From Paratinospora sagittata (Eukaryota > Streptophyta > Magnoliopsida > Ranunculales > Menispermaceae), in NCBI GenBank assembly GCA_035771175.1, contig CM069612.1:23914987-23978986 (forward strand): 64,000 nucleotides of DNA, in the 5' to 3' direction. Made by a program: the position numbers and the translations under genes. Below, one piece after another: positions 45,715 through 63,716 of this stretch. Position 1 is the stretch's first letter. Each line of letters begins with the position of its first letter. The notes beneath the pieces were generated by a model, which saw only the letters and a program-made list of their open reading frames with translations, ran no database searches and was not told the DNA's origin.

Positions 45715-46604
45715 TATATACATTCTCTAATGAACATGACAATATAGTTTTAATTAGTTTGTATTGTAAAATAACTTTGCATGTATACTTAAAATAACAC
45801 CTCTCTCTTTCTCTTTTTAATTCTCTCTATATATAGATTTTCAAAGTAGTTCAATTGCTTTCGGCCTCTTTAAGTAACTTTAATTTAATGCCGGTTTCAT
45901 GTCTTAATTAATAAAGTAGTATTTTTTTTTATTTTTTTGGTTTAATAATAAATTAAGTAGTATAATTAACCATCCACATATATTCTTGAGTTAATATGTA
46001 AATAAATAGTTGATTAGGACAGTCACAAAGAAAAAATGAGATGGAAAAGGAGAAGGGGTGAAAGGAAAAGATCATCAAAATAAGACAATTGTCACATGGT
46101 TTGTAACTGAAACAGCCAGCTTCATAAGTTGGTAAAATTATTATATGAGTGCCCATACTTACATATAGTTATTAATATTTTCCTATTAGTTATAATATAC
46201 CTTACCTAACAGTGATGGGTTTCTTTTTAAATTTTAAAAAATAAAATAAAAATGCAACTATATAAGATAGTAGCCATGCATGTAGGAAACTAAATTCCCA
46301 CTTGGGTAGTGCTTTAATTAATGAGATTATAAGTTGATAGATAGATAATTAACTGCCGAAGTTAATTAATTACTTTGTTTATCATATTAATTACAACTTA
46401 CGTTTCTTCACCTGTACAGAAGGATAGTGTAAGTAAAACGAGAGGTGTGTAGAGCAGCTTATTATTCACCTTGAACTTCGAGTAGGGAAGTGGTTAGGTT
46501 AATTAGGTGTAATATTATAGTTGATCATCACCAAAGTCTTACTATCAACTGCCTATCTTTCTCAAAGAGAAACCCAACAGTCAGTTGATATGAACAAAAA
46601 AATT
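45715..46604. other. Gene-free AT-rich stretch
   Basis: No gene or clear repeat is seen. Confidence 0.55.
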
Positions 46605-48415
46605 TCGAACTTTTTTCTTTTTATTTTTATTTTTATAAGAAGCTGAAGAATTCACTTATCATCGAAGAGTTACATAGTAACCAATGCACCAAAAGTGCAA
46701 GAAAAACAATAACAGCTAACTGCATAGAATAACATCCTAAACCCTGAGCCAATCATTGAGACTATAACTCAATGACAGTTTACAATACCCATGAGGAGCA
46801 TGAAAGTGAGCCACCTCCCACACTCTAACAACGGGAGAGACCGAGTCATCAAAGATCCTTCTGTTGCATTCTTTCCACACGCTCCACAACACGGAGAAAC
46901 ATATTATCCTTCAATAAGATGCTTTGAATCCAAACAATGCCCAATCTGAGGAAGAGATGAAGAGCTTCACGATGTTAGTTGGTGCCGGTGGTGCCCACTG
47001 AGCAGTTGCAAACCACCTTTCCCACACTAATCTTGTAAATTTGCATTCAACAAAAATATGATGAATAGATTCAGCTGCACATTTACAAAGAGGACACCAA
47101 TTGGGAGATAAAGAAATGATGGAAGACGACTTTGCATAACTTCAGCCGTGTTAATTCTTTGAGGAGCAATAAGCCAACTTAGGATCTTGACTTTGATGGG
47201 TACAAGAGCTTGATGAGGGACAAAAATTTGGCTATCTGGACAGTGGATAAGATGGGAGAAAATTTACCTGTTTGATCTAAAGACCACCACCTACCATCGT
47301 CATGACTAGATAATTGTATTCCATTGAGAATGGACAGCAATGAGGATAGTTCTGCGGATTCAACAGTATTAAGGTTCCTATTGAGGGAGATATTCCAAGA
47401 GTTGGATGGGTTATGGGTTTTATGGTTGTAAAAATGCTGAACTGGCTGGTTTTGGGAAGTAGATAATTGTCTAAGAGAAGGGAAAAGTGAAGGAAAATCA
47501 TCAGTCCCACACCAAGTATCATCCCATTACCAAGCTTGAGTCTAATATGTGAGGAGAAAATTGGTAAGAGGGAATAGATAAACTTTCAAGGAGACCTGAA
47601 AGTGGGTTTGGAAGCCAATTTAGTGTCCCAGTTATTGCTGGACAAACCATGCCTGCTCGCGACGACCTTTACCCATAGTGAATGACGCGCTTCTAAATAT
47701 CTCCATAACCACTTAGCTGCTAGTGCTCTATTCCTTTAAAGAATATTGCCAATTTCCAATCCGCCCTGTTCTTTTTTCTTCTGGATGTTGTTCCATCCAA
47801 TTATTCGCCACCAATTTTGAAACTTTGAAAATGGATAGATAATAAGTTGGTAAGGTACTAGAACTGAATTAAGAAGTGTTAAACGTCCCCTTATAGATAA
47901 AAAAAAGTTCTCTTCTAGCCTTTGAGCCTTTTAGAGATTCTTGCATTGATGGGTTCTAAAATACTGTTAACCTTGGGTTTCCTCCAAGAGGCAAACCTAA
48001 ATAAGAAATGAGCCACATCCCTTAGAGAGTTGTTGCACATCATCAGGTAACATATTGATGCCAACTACTTGACTTTTGGCCAAATTAATTTTAAGACCCG
48101 ATGCATTACAAAAACACTGCAAAATCTTTATTGTATTTAGAGAAGCTTTCCTTATCGTTATGAAAGAAGAAGATGGTATCATCAGCAAATTGCAATGTAG
48201 AAATTTCAACCTGATAGGAGCCCACTTTGAATCTACTAATAACTCCAGCTTCACTGGCTACTCAACAAATCAGCTATTAAAGTAAAGAGAAATGGTGACA
48301 AAAGAATCACCTTACCTCAGCCCGCGACCCCCTTTAACTTTGCCACAAGGTTTGCCATTGACGAAAAAAGACACAGAAAATTCTAACTTGAATTGTACAG
48401 ATTCTGCCCACCATT
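46605..48415 (-). mobile_element. Decayed LINE (L1-type) remnant
   Basis: A minus-strand non-LTR element without a surviving long frame. Reading through frame breaks, it shows the reverse transcriptase motif KGGRGLR followed by a stop-interrupted GD, the catalytic LQFADDTIFFF (about 48170-48205), then a zf-RVT region WCPLCKCAAESIHHIFVEC (about 47040-47100). The terminal WSVWKECNRRIF segment (about 46850-46890) is followed by an A-rich tail (46605-46640). The 5' end is near 48415, next to an ATT microsatellite. There is no RNase H domain and no clear target duplication. It is more degraded than the LINE at 15.9 kb and appears to be from a different subfamily. Confidence 0.85.
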
Positions 48416-48440
48416 CTATTATTATTATTATTATTATTTA
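48416..48440. repeat. ATT microsatellite
   Basis: About eight ATT units at the 5' border of the LINE remnant. Confidence 0.9.
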
Positions 48441-48538
48441 CACTAATAATAATGTAATTAGCAATTATAGAAGAATAGACAGCTAGCAATACGAGAAGAG
48501 AGACTACAAAGAGGGAAAAAAAAATAAAGGAGTGAAGA

Positions 48539-48722
48539 AACTTCTTTTTTTTTTTAATTTTTTACGTGATATCCCCATACCCTTCGAGTATGATACTAGT
48601 CTTCGTTCGAGGCAAAAGCGAAATGATAAACCTCTCCCACGAGGATGCTTCCAAAAATTAAACTCTAAAACTTTCATATAAAGACGACCTTGAGACTCAA
48701 CCCACTTCCACTGAGCCAACTA
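48539..48722 (-). mobile_element. Possible SINE
   Basis: Minus strand: a tRNA-like head TAGTTGGCTCAGTGGAAGTG (box A), a GGGTTGAGTCTCAAGG segment that is a weak box B, a ~120-base body and an A tail (poly-T at 48545-48556 on the plus strand). No target duplication is apparent. It lacks the GAGGACACC 3' domain. Confidence 0.5.
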
Positions 48723-49118
48723 TTCGTTGATGAAACAAAGAATCTTTTACATCAATAGTCAGTGTTTTCATAACATTAGCTTCTATTAAGATCCAACTGT
48801 ACATGTCAACAAATTCAATTAACTTTTTTCCCAAATGAGCTCTCTTTAATTCTCAATCTAAAAATAATGCTGGACATCTTTCTTTACCAAAGGAGTTATA
48901 ATACATCTAAATCACTGTATATAGTATATAAATATCAATCAAAACAAAGTTAGATTATTAAATGGATTGATACAATACAGATGGAAAAGGAAGACTTACA
49001 TATACATACAAGTACTTGCAGTAGCAGGTTTGCCATGAATCATGGGCCGTCTGGCATTCTATTAGAATACAAGCAATCCAGTACTCTTCTTTGCTACCTC
49101 ATATGGCTCTAATTTCAG

Positions 49119-52100
49119 TTACTCCTGATAAGAACACCAGCAAGAATCAAAGAGCTCATTAGCATTTTACAAAATTGCCGGTGAATGTGGGTTATATCTA
49201 AGGTATCAAACTTGGAACTTTATTTTACCTCAGGACTAATTGATTGGGAATTAGAACTAGTAGCCTCCAGCACTGATCCAGAGTGCCTTGCTTCTGACTT
49301 CTCATTTGAATAACTAGCAAACAGGAAAAATCAGTGTTAGCATGGAATATGTCATTTTTAAGGAGAATGACGAAGCCGTTGGATCACATTTTTATTTTTT
49401 ATTTTATTTTTGGTGATTTTACCTCGTTGACTAAATGATCCATTGGGAGGAAGGGATTATTCACGAGGATCATTGGTGTGATCCATTGGGAGGTCGGTTC
49501 CCTCGAAGATGCTATTGAGAAGTTGTGGTTCGCTCTAGTGAATCAATTACCATCTTTCTTCTTTCTCTTTGTTTTTTGTGTCTTTAGTTTATAACAAATG
49601 GATTTGTAATAGAAGAATGGATTAGGGAAGAAACTTACGTTGAGAGAATAGTCACCCAGATAAGCTCCACACAATCAACCCAAAGTAGCCTTTGCTCCAC
49701 AGGGACGACACCATAGGTAATGAGGTGAGCAAAAGGCCAGAGCTTCCAACCCGCCTGCGTCATGCAAACCAGAGAACCAGAACTTTATTAGCTACGTTAC
49801 ATGTTGCTAAGCCATGGGAAACTCCTATATGTTCATAATTCAAACAGAAACTAAGCATAAAGAAGCTATGCCCTATCACTTGAGTCTTTCTGATAAATTA
49901 GCGTTTCGTATCGCATGCTAAAGGAAGAAAAGGAAAAAAGAATTAGGGCCGCTTCTGGTTTGTGATTGGAATCAATTTCTTGTGTCCATATAAATATGTA
50001 CACACACTAAATTAACCTCACCAACTCCACAAGCCTGTTGTTAGCAACCCCTGCAAAAGCCCCCCCTCTCCTGACACCTCAAATAATATTTGATTTCTGA
50101 GAAAATATTTTGTTCAGTTACATTTTATTTATTATATGAAACTTTGTAATTGACATTAAACTCTTTTTAAATCTTGCATTTCAATAAATACTTAGGATAT
50201 TTACACAAATTGTATCTATAAATTTTATTTTTTGATATGTTTTTCAGAAACAATTCAATTAAAAAATAACTACTACTCAAAAAACTATTTTGAAAAATAA
50301 ATGGTTCAACCAAACACACACCACTGGTTTCATTGTTTTCAAATAGAGTGACAAATGAAGTTTTAATTATTTAAAATCTCAACTATTTTTTGAATATGAT
50401 ACCAAACAAGTCTTTAAAGATTAAAAATCAAAAGGATATAATTCAAAATAGAATCAATTAAGTTGGTTGCCAGCTCTTGGGTGCTTGTTTCCGAGTAGAA
50501 TCCAGGATTCTCTCTCGAATTGAATGTTGAGATGGGATAGATGCCTTTAGTAATTTTGTTTTAATGTGCTTTTTCAGTTATGGAGGGCTTTTGTAATTTC
50601 AAATTAGGGTAGAGTCATGCACCTCTGATGCATTGCAAGATGTTATCATGAAATATTCAATTAATAAATGATTATCATTGTTTCTTCGGAAAAAAAAAAT
50701 TGGACTTCATCCTAATTTTCAAAAATTTGTTTTCAGACAAAGTGCATGTTTTCATAAATAATGCAACTACATTCTCAAGTCTTAATATCAAACACATCAC
50801 AAACCAGAGAAGAGCCAAGGGCTGAACTGAGAACACAGTTCCATATCCATGGAAAAATAAGAAAAACATTAAAATTTGAGAATCCTACAAGGCATTTCTA
50901 CTTCCAGATTAAAAATCACACTGCTCTAATAGCTGCAAGTCTGTAAAGACTAAGTCTATCTCATAATACCAATAGTAGCAATCAGCATCAAAAGAAACTT
51001 CGAACCTATTTTTAATAGATAGTATACTACGTAATACAGTAAAAAGGCCACAAAAAATCATGAAGGTCATCTTTCTTGAGATAAAGGCAAAACGCTGAAT
51101 GGTGTAAAAATTCAGAGAGAGTAAAAGTTATCCTTACAGTTATCATGGGCCAAAAGGTCGCCTTTATTTCACCAAAAATGGTGGCTGGCGATTCATATCT
51201 AAGTAGTCCCACCACTCCATAGTAGAGGCTGTTCCAAACTGCAGACCATGCAGTCTGATCAAAAACAACTTTAGCCGGTACCACCCACCAGTCATGAGAA
51301 GGAAAGATGACCTGCATATTAGCAACAGAAAATGCTTCAGCATTTCACCGGAGATCAACTTCTAACTTGAAAAGAAAAGGCATAATAACAAAAAACTCAA
51401 CTACTTCTTCACCTCACACAATTGGTAATAGTAATGAGAAAGGGAGCCGTGCAGCAAGAATCCAACAAGACCAGATCTGAATGCCCGTGCCCGGTCAAAC
51501 TCAAATAGGGGTTTTCCTTCATAGCACTGCCAATTTGGATCCAATGAGCAAAAGATGAAAAAAGCTTCTAACAATTTATAAAAGAAACTTTTTTTTAAGA
51601 TGCAATGTTACCTGTGCAATCCAATCTCCTATAGAGTACACCACCCCACTTATCACCATTTTGGCAAAAACAGGGTTAGTTTTCAGAGCTTCCTCATAAG
51701 CAACCCAGTTGTGTAGGGGCGCATATCTTAGTATTTCAAAGAGTGTCCATCCCTATAAAAACATAGAAAACGAAGAAGATAAGCATAATGAATAAAAAAC
51801 AGTATCCAAGATGGCTCTTCAAGACACTACATGCCACAACAAAATAAACCGAGATTCCAGGTTTAATTCTTAAGACTTAAGAAAACTCAATAAGAATATA
51901 ATAAGAAAGACCATGCTCTAAGAACCAATGCATTACTTAAAGGAAAGAAAACCCAAAATAAATAAATAATAGGGGAGAGCGGTATAACATCTAGACGGTA
52001 GATCGATTAACGTAAAAAATTCCCATAACGCAAACTCAAAGAAACATCCAATGAATAAAAAACAGCATCCAAGATGGCTCTTCAAGACACTACATGCCAC

Positions 52101-54661
52101 AACAAAATAAACCGAGATTCCAGGATTAATTCTTAAGACTTAAGAAAACTCAAAAGACCATGCTCAAATTGAACAACAATGCTTAAAAAACTAAAGCTAA
52201 AAACCAATGTCTTACTTAAAGGAAAGAAAATCCAAAATAAATAAATAATAGGGGAGAGCAGTATAACATCTAGACAGTAGATCGATTAACATAAAAAATT
52301 CCCATAACGCAAACTCAAATAAACATCCCAAAACCAAGCAGTATGACAAAAAAAGATCATCGTCAATATCAGCAAAGCCTCAACCAAAATGTCTAGGTTT
52401 GGCTAAACCATTCCTCCAGTACTTCTATTTGAAGCCAGACTTCTAATAACTCAATAGTTCATGAATCTGCTTACAAAACTACATTTTATTCATATTGCAC
52501 TACAAAGTCCCCAACTGAACTGAAACAATTATTCATCTACTATCCATTAGCACTTATAAATGTACTGAAGCTATTTCTACGATATCAACAGCACTTTTGT
52601 TTGTGATTTTCAGCTTTCCAAGTCATTCCACTCAATCTTAAGATCTTCAACTCTACTATGCTCTTGCCTAGGACTAAACGTTTTGTTCAATAGTTATATA
52701 GAAAGATATAGTTGATCTCGTGACTATCTCATTTTTTATGGCATCCCACTCGAACCAAATAGCTCTAGTTTTGGGCAACCCATTCTCATTGTCTCCGTGT
52801 CACTTGAACATATGCGCTGGCCAGGAGTTGGTGCGCAACCATTTATAATGAGCAATCACTTCATCACTAGTTACCGTAACTACCAACTTAGCTGACTATG
52901 TCATTGTATATTTTGCCTTTTCAAATTCAAATTAGCCAAATGAAGATGATCCTATTTTCTTTAAGTTTTTTTTTTTCTTTTTCCATCATTTTTACAAGTC
53001 AAGCTTCTCCAAATGATTCATTCAGGAAAACCATCAAAACAGCACGCCCCAACCCCCAAATCCACACAGGGCACCCCCATAAGCAGAAAAAGAAATCGAA
53101 TTCCTATAAACCTGAGAAGTAGAAGACTAGATCTCTACAGCACTTGAAAGAAAATAAAAAAAAATTGAGGAAGTAACACCAAGCAACAATTTGTTGCATG
53201 CAATATCTAAATGATTCAAGCTTAAAAGTATTTAGCTAGACATAATAAAAAATAAAAAAATAAAAACCCTGGAAAACACCCATTTAAGCCCATCCAACAA
53301 TAGCAGAGCAAGTAGGTAAGAAAGTCCAGAAGTGTTAAACCAAACATTACAAGAGAAAATGAAATGAAGTAAAATATCAACATTATAAGGATGGATAATG
53401 TTGGAGGGAAAACACAATAAAGTAAAAGAATTGCACCATAGAACTGAATAATTACCCTCCACAAACAATATACTAAAGTACTACAAGTATACAAATATGA
53501 AATAGAACACCATCAAAGAAAGACAAACTCTAATAAAACAATCAAAATCATATAATTGGCAACTTTCACTTGGAATGCAACAAGAAACGAAAGAATTCCA
53601 ACAAAATGTTGAACCAAAAACTGAACAAAACAACTATAGGATGAAGACTTATGGCATACACAAAGGTGCAAAAGGGACAAGGCAGTAGTAGTCAGATAAA
53701 ATTGATAGATACAAACTTCAGTAGAAACTAGAATTGAATAACAGAGCAGGATTCTGAATTTTGAAGCAAAGAAGCATTTTCATTAGGAGATAATGATCAC
53801 AAGACAAACAACATCAGCTGAGACTAAGCTGGAATCCACAAAAGGGGTGATGAAAACTATAACAATGAATCTTTATCCAAACAAATTATGGAAAAGCAAA
53901 TCAAGTAAGATTATTTTCAGAGTAGAAAAGATAATCAAATAGCTCAAAGCCAGTAATATTCAAAATCACAAAAAAAATAAAAATAAAAATAAAAAATCCA
54001 ACAATTTCCATAAAACTTTTGGAAATTTGCAAAATCTCAAAAGAACAAAAACACATTTAAACCATGCCACTGATGATTTAAGAACACATAGAAGAGCATA
54101 AATCATATGAGTAACCAAAACCTGACAAATACTTACATGCCAGTAATCATGATCAATGGTGAGCAACTTGCTCACAGCAAAACTCCCAGCAGCAAGAACA
54201 ATAGTAGCATTAATTGCCCTATCAATCAACCTCTCCGAATCCTCCTCCGAATCCAAACCACTTGAAGAAGAAGAAGAGAAGCCTTGAAATTCTCCAGCTC
54301 CTTCCAACGAAAACCTTCCCTCCCCAACAAACACACTAACCTGATTCGTTTGTTCTTCTTCCACCATTTCCATCTCAATTCGAGCTATCACTCCATCTTG
54401 CTGATCTATCGAATCACTACTCTGTACAGGAATCACATCCTGCTCTTCTGCCATCGACCCAATTCTCCAATTCCTTCTCTTACCAACTCTCAAAGTAGTA
54501 AAGTTCGAGACTATATGAGATTTACTTGATGAAATCTTGATCAGAGATGATCCCGAGAGACCCTTTACAGCAAGATTGAATCTTTGAAGTTTGGATTCTC
54601 TGATGGGTCTTGTTGTTACATGTGGGAATCTCTGGGCTGCGATTCCATTTACAGAAGCCAT
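49119..54661 (-). CDS. Mpv17/PMP22 family membrane protein, seven exons
   Basis: Exons 54661-54137, 51752-51612, 51526-51413, 51311-51138, 49754-49639, 49313-49229 and 49124-49119, all GT-AG. The spliced 1161 nt give 386 residues in frame throughout. Residues 1-175 are a long N-terminal extension: Ser/Arg-rich start (plausible plastid or mitochondrial presequence), an acidic middle, and a hydrophobic segment near 150-170. The rest is the Mpv17/PMP22 domain: APLHNWVAYEEALKTNPVFA, SGVVYSIGDWIAQCYEGKPL, RAFRSGLVGFLLHGSLSHYY, VVPAKVVFDQTAWSAVWNS and the family signature GWKLWPFAHLITYGVVPVEQ followed by RLLWVDCVELIWVTILS. Family members are small multi-spanning channel-like proteins of organelle inner membranes or peroxisomes; the substrate is unknown. 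The last coding exon carries only one codon plus the stop, so the exact C-terminus is the least certain part. Confidence 0.92.
51787..52330. repeat. Tandem duplication inside Mpv17-like intron 1
   Basis: Two ~265-280-bp direct units, 51787-52049 and 52050-52330, both starting AATGAATAAAAAACAG and sharing CCAAGATGGCTCTTCAAGAC, TCCCATAACGCAAACTCAAA and most bases between. The second unit has a small extra segment (about 52160-52200). This lies within the 2.4-kb first intron of the Mpv17-like gene, close to its acceptor. Confidence 0.9.
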
Positions 54662-54960
54662 GGCTGCTTGTGGTGTTGTAAATTTCGAGAAGAAACCAAG
54701 AACCTTAAATGGGAAGATTTGATCGTTTAGAGATTGGAAGTAAAACCTCTTTTAAGGATTTTCTTCTGCTTGTAATGGCGTGAGATACTGGAATTTATTC
54801 GTACTAGTGGTTCTGGAGAACGTTGATCTACAGAATGCCACGTGGCTTGTTAGGAAAGAAGAGTTGAAGATATCGACGGTTTTAGGAGTGCCACGTGTGT
54901 GGAATCCGGGAGCGTTGCAATACGACGGCTTGCGAGATATGAAAGGTTGGGAGTGTTTTT
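54662..54960 (-). promoter_or_regulatory. Mpv17-like promoter with two G-boxes
   Basis: Upstream of the ATG lie a perfect 10-base palindrome GCCACGTGGC (54837-54846) and a second CCACGTGT (54891-54898), about 180 and 235 bases from the ATG. Both carry the CACGTG core of G-box/ABRE sites. A short plus-strand open frame across this stretch looks fortuitous. Confidence 0.5.
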
Positions 54961-56858
54961 TTTTTATTTAAATTTTTGGGAGGACGCGTTTTGGTCCACA
55001 ATAATTTAGAAATAAGGATAGCTTTTAGGATCACGTTTTCAGTAATTCAATACTAAAAAATATATAATTATATTAAGAGTATTCTAATCTTTTTTTTTTT
55101 TTTTTTTTTTTGTCATGGGAAGGGTGGGAAGGGGGGGGGAAATAACTTTGAACAATCTTGTAAATGGGTTGGGAATTAACAGTAACTGTGATAAAAGGCT
55201 TAAAATTTGTAATTTTTATTTTCTTTTATTTTAAATGTATGTTTAGTGTAATTATTTTGTTCTATCTTTGATTATTTATATAAATATCATAAATTTCTAC
55301 GTATATAAAATATAAATAATTGTGATTTATTTAATTTTGAGAATGACTTAAAATATGAATAAGTCATGTAAGAAAGTAAAATAATTGAGTTCAATATAAA
55401 TAATGTTGATTATTTGATTATATATTTTTGTGTAATTAAATGTGATTATCTAGATATTATAGAGAACCTCAAATTTATAGAGAAAATCTGTCAAAAAATT
55501 TAGTAATTTTATGATATCATTTAAAAAAAAAAAGATCGATAAAATATTATATAAATTTAAGTACGACATATATAATATTCTGTGTTAATGATGACCTCAT
55601 CCAAAAAAGATTGGGGCAAGTTAGTATACGATACTTTTTTCTTCCTTTACGGAGGTCATCATTGGAACAGTTCATTTTTTGGTAAGAAGCTATAAAGGGA
55701 TTTTTCTTACGGGGTTGGTGAGCATTGCACACCTGCCACAAGAAGTTTTGACTATTTAATTACCATTTTATTTATGTGATTCCAATAAATCAAGTTTTTA
55801 TATATGATGAAATTAAAGATAGGACTGGGGACACCTATAAAACTGAAGAAAACAAAAAAAAATCTCAAATGGCCGACTCATTAATTATAATATTTTCAGA
55901 GTTTCAGGCCAACCGGCTCCACTGATCTGAAACTCTTTGACACTTGTGTGGTTAATTTAACTTTGCTTGCTCACGAGAACTTCTAGGTCCATCATGGCTC
56001 ACATAAGTTTTGTGGGCGCACCTTAATTGCATGGATAGGTCAAAAATTGATCCAAGTAGGTACTGCTGGGAACATGTCATGTGGGTCCGGAACTGGTGCA
56101 TATTTATGTTGGAGATGAAGCCATGTGTGGTGGCTAAAGAGGCCACTTTAGAGACTAATTGCGTCTGTTTGTAGATTACAGGTCATATATATATAGTGTA
56201 GATAGGCCACCATTGACTTAAAAATACCCACATTTAATAATTATGTGAGCCATTCATATTATTCAGGTCTTGCTTGAATCTAGCATTTAGTACTCTTGTC
56301 ATTTGCTACTGTTACTAATTCGAGGGTTTTCTTGATGATATATATATATATTGGCAGCCCTGTCTTTACATTCATGTATATATGATCCGAAAGTTTTTGC
56401 AGATTTTTTTGAGTGGTTGGTGTAGGATTGAGCTACATTGTCTAATTTTTATTTTTATTTTAGTGAAAAGAGACAATGCTAATAGCTAATTGTATAACTA
56501 GCTTTATCATCATGCCGTACTTACAGAAAAGTATAGGCTTATTTTCTGATTCATTAATCCACCTCACCCCTAGAGTGAGGCAGTGAGAAAAGTTGAACGT
56601 AGAACTTTTTGAGTTTCAAAGCTATCTTTTTATCAACTGCACTAACTCCATATTAGCTACATTGTCTAATTATTAACATTTATCGAATCTATTACTATAT
56701 TGTTTTTTATTTTTTTAGCTATTCATATTTTTTAAGTGATGTCACAAGTCAATCTACATGTTCTACTCCACAAATTAATCCACATCTCCTAAATTAACCA
56801 GTAAAATTAGGCAGGCCTGGGATCCTCTAATTTTTTGTGTACATCAAATTTTGTTAAT
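54961..56858. other. Gene-free stretch
   Basis: It includes a poly-T of about 23 bases (55090-55111) followed by a G-run (55126-55139), and otherwise AT-rich sequence. No gene is supported. Confidence 0.55.
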
Positions 56859-57032
56859 AGAAAAATGTTAATCTAACTGTAAAAAATGACAACTACATGT
56901 ACAACTATACATGTCTATCAATTGGATCATTTATTATACACCTTGATATGTGTAAATTACTAATATTTAACGGATAGACATGTGTAATTACACATGTAAT
57001 TCCAACTTTTTCAATTAAATTAGTATTTTCTT
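56859..57032. mobile_element. Palindromic MITE, family 2
   Basis: The left end AGAAAAATGTTAATCTAACT and the reverse complement of the right end AGAAAATACTAATTTAATTG pair as arms of about 60 bases, including ACATGTCTATC-type sequence on both sides. It is a relative of the element at 23357-23512. Confidence 0.7.
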
Positions 57033-57826
57033 TGTTAAAAATAAGAAAATAGAAAAAATAATAGTGAGATTTTGATATTCCTATTTTAATTAGATTTTTC
57101 CAATAAAAGCTAATGATAATCTTAATTACTTCACGAATAACCCATTATTATATATAAAGTTAATTGGGTTTTCCTACAAAAAAAATTACATGAATAATCC
57201 ATATAAAATGTCAAATGGATTTTATATTTTGGGTTAAATTAACTTAGCTTGTAGGAGTGCTTCTACAAGCCAAGTGTATCCACTAAGTGTACTACACTCA
57301 CTTTTTTTCACTTAATTATTCTTGAATAACCCTTAACAGGTCCTTTAATCTATCCCATGGATGAAGATACTTATAAGACTGAGTCTTAAAACGCCTAAGA
57401 TATATACTAAAATCTATATCCAAGCTGATATAATAATGCACCACATCACTATATCATTAGAGAAAAATAAAGAAAAAAAATATTTAAATCACTATACACC
57501 ACATCAGCATGGGTATAGTTTTTAATATAATTTTTGAGTCGTAAAAATATTTTTCTACTTTATAAAGCCTTTTAGCATGATAGAGCGATTGGAGAGGTTA
57601 ATTAATTTTGTCCAGCTGACGAGCATATATAATCTGGAGAAATAAAATTAAGGATTCCTTTAATTGCAAGATATATCTTATCAATAATGCAATATTAATT
57701 TTATCACTATTAAATTCCATCTCACAATCTTTTTTTTCCCATTCATCAAAATCTCAATTTGTGTTCCACTATATAATTAATGGAGTACCAATATTAAATT
57801 TTTGTCTTGCATGACAGGCTAATTCT
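57033..57826. other. 3' flank of the carboxypeptidase gene
   Basis: AT-rich. The last few hundred bases probably contain the 3' untranslated region of the minus-strand gene. No other gene is seen. Confidence 0.5.
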
Positions 57827-62595
<4,769 letters not shown>

Positions 62596-63477
62596 TATAA
62601 AACATCAAGAGATACCGAACTCAGTTCTATATATTTCTATATATATATATATACAAGAGAATATTGTATTAATGCAGAGAGTAAGTTCTCTCCTACAAAG
62701 ACCTTTTTTTTTCCCTTTAAAATTGAGAAATGAAACCATTTTCATTTGGTCGGCAACTACTGACGTCTGAGCTCTTCTGCATTAGCTTGTCAACTGTAAT
62801 GGAGGAGCTAAAATCGTGGCAAGGTTTGATTGGTCTGATTTGTAAAATTTGAAAGAGGTGTTCCTCGTGATGCGCGGTAGCTAATCAAATTAATATATCT
62901 ATTGTTCAATGTGATTGGATGGAGAGCTGTAGAGGGTGGTAGGAGCATAGGGTCAATGACTTCTTATTGCATGTTGTTGCACGGGTAAGTAGTGGAGACT
63001 CCATTTGTAGTGAGTTGCCAAAAACAGGTCACGTTAGCGAAAATGATTAGATATATAATAGGAATCTACTCATATTTCCTACCAAACAAATTTAATCCGT
63101 CCATTTATTATGCATTCTTTATAAAATTTAAAGACTACTTGATGTTCTAAAAATGGAAAAAAAGTTTAATATGATTTTGTAAAATATATCCTTTTGAAAG
63201 CATGAGGAGGAAATATTACATCACATTTGTAAGAGGAAAAGTGTATCTTTTGATTTGGAAAGTTAGTGAGAATATCTTTTTTTTATTTTTGTCCTAAAAT
63301 GGCAAAGAATTAATATATGGAGATGTAGTTCTCTGAAGTTTTTCTATGTTAAAAGAATATTTATGGCTTATTTGGGATCAAGCTATACTAATAAAGGTAA
63401 TTGGCCCGTTCATCCACGAACCCTTATCCTAGGTTGATGAAATCTTACAAAAATATTTGAGATAATTACATTGTAAG
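62596..63477. promoter_or_regulatory. Upstream region of the carboxypeptidase gene
   Basis: The 5' flank of the minus-strand gene, starting with an AT tract (62641-62653). No distinctive element beyond AT-rich TATA-like sequence is seen. Confidence 0.4.
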
Positions 63478-63492
63478 GAAAATGTAATAGTA

Positions 63493-63701
63493 CTACTAAC
63501 CAACGATGGTTAGCTTGGGTGGAAGGGGCCTTGGTTGCTTAAACAAGATGTCTCGATTTTAAATTTTTGTGAATACAGAAAATTCCGTTGGGAGATATCT
63601 TCGTTTCGGCACCCGACAGTAACTTCGAGTTTAGGTGGATTAATCTCGCTGCGAAACAGAAGGAGGACACCACCTGAGCGTCGGAATCCCGATAACCAAA
63701 A
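63493..63701 (+). mobile_element. tRNA-derived SINE with target-site duplication
   Basis: AAAATGTAATAGT occurs on both sides (63479-63491 and 63704-63716). The element begins with ACCAACGATGGTTAGCTTGG, has a box-B-like GTCTCGATTTTAAA, then GAGTTTAGGTGGATTAATCT and GAGGACACCACCTGAGCG, with a short A-rich tail. It is the same family as the SINE at 26966-27214 (minus strand), though the box B is more diverged. Confidence 0.88.
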
Positions 63702-63716
63702 GAAAAATGTAATAGT

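Noticed and set aside
54780..54971. 63-codon plus-strand frame upstream of the Mpv17-like gene
   Set aside because: It overlaps the two G-boxes and has no conserved features. It is most likely promoter DNA of the opposite-strand gene.
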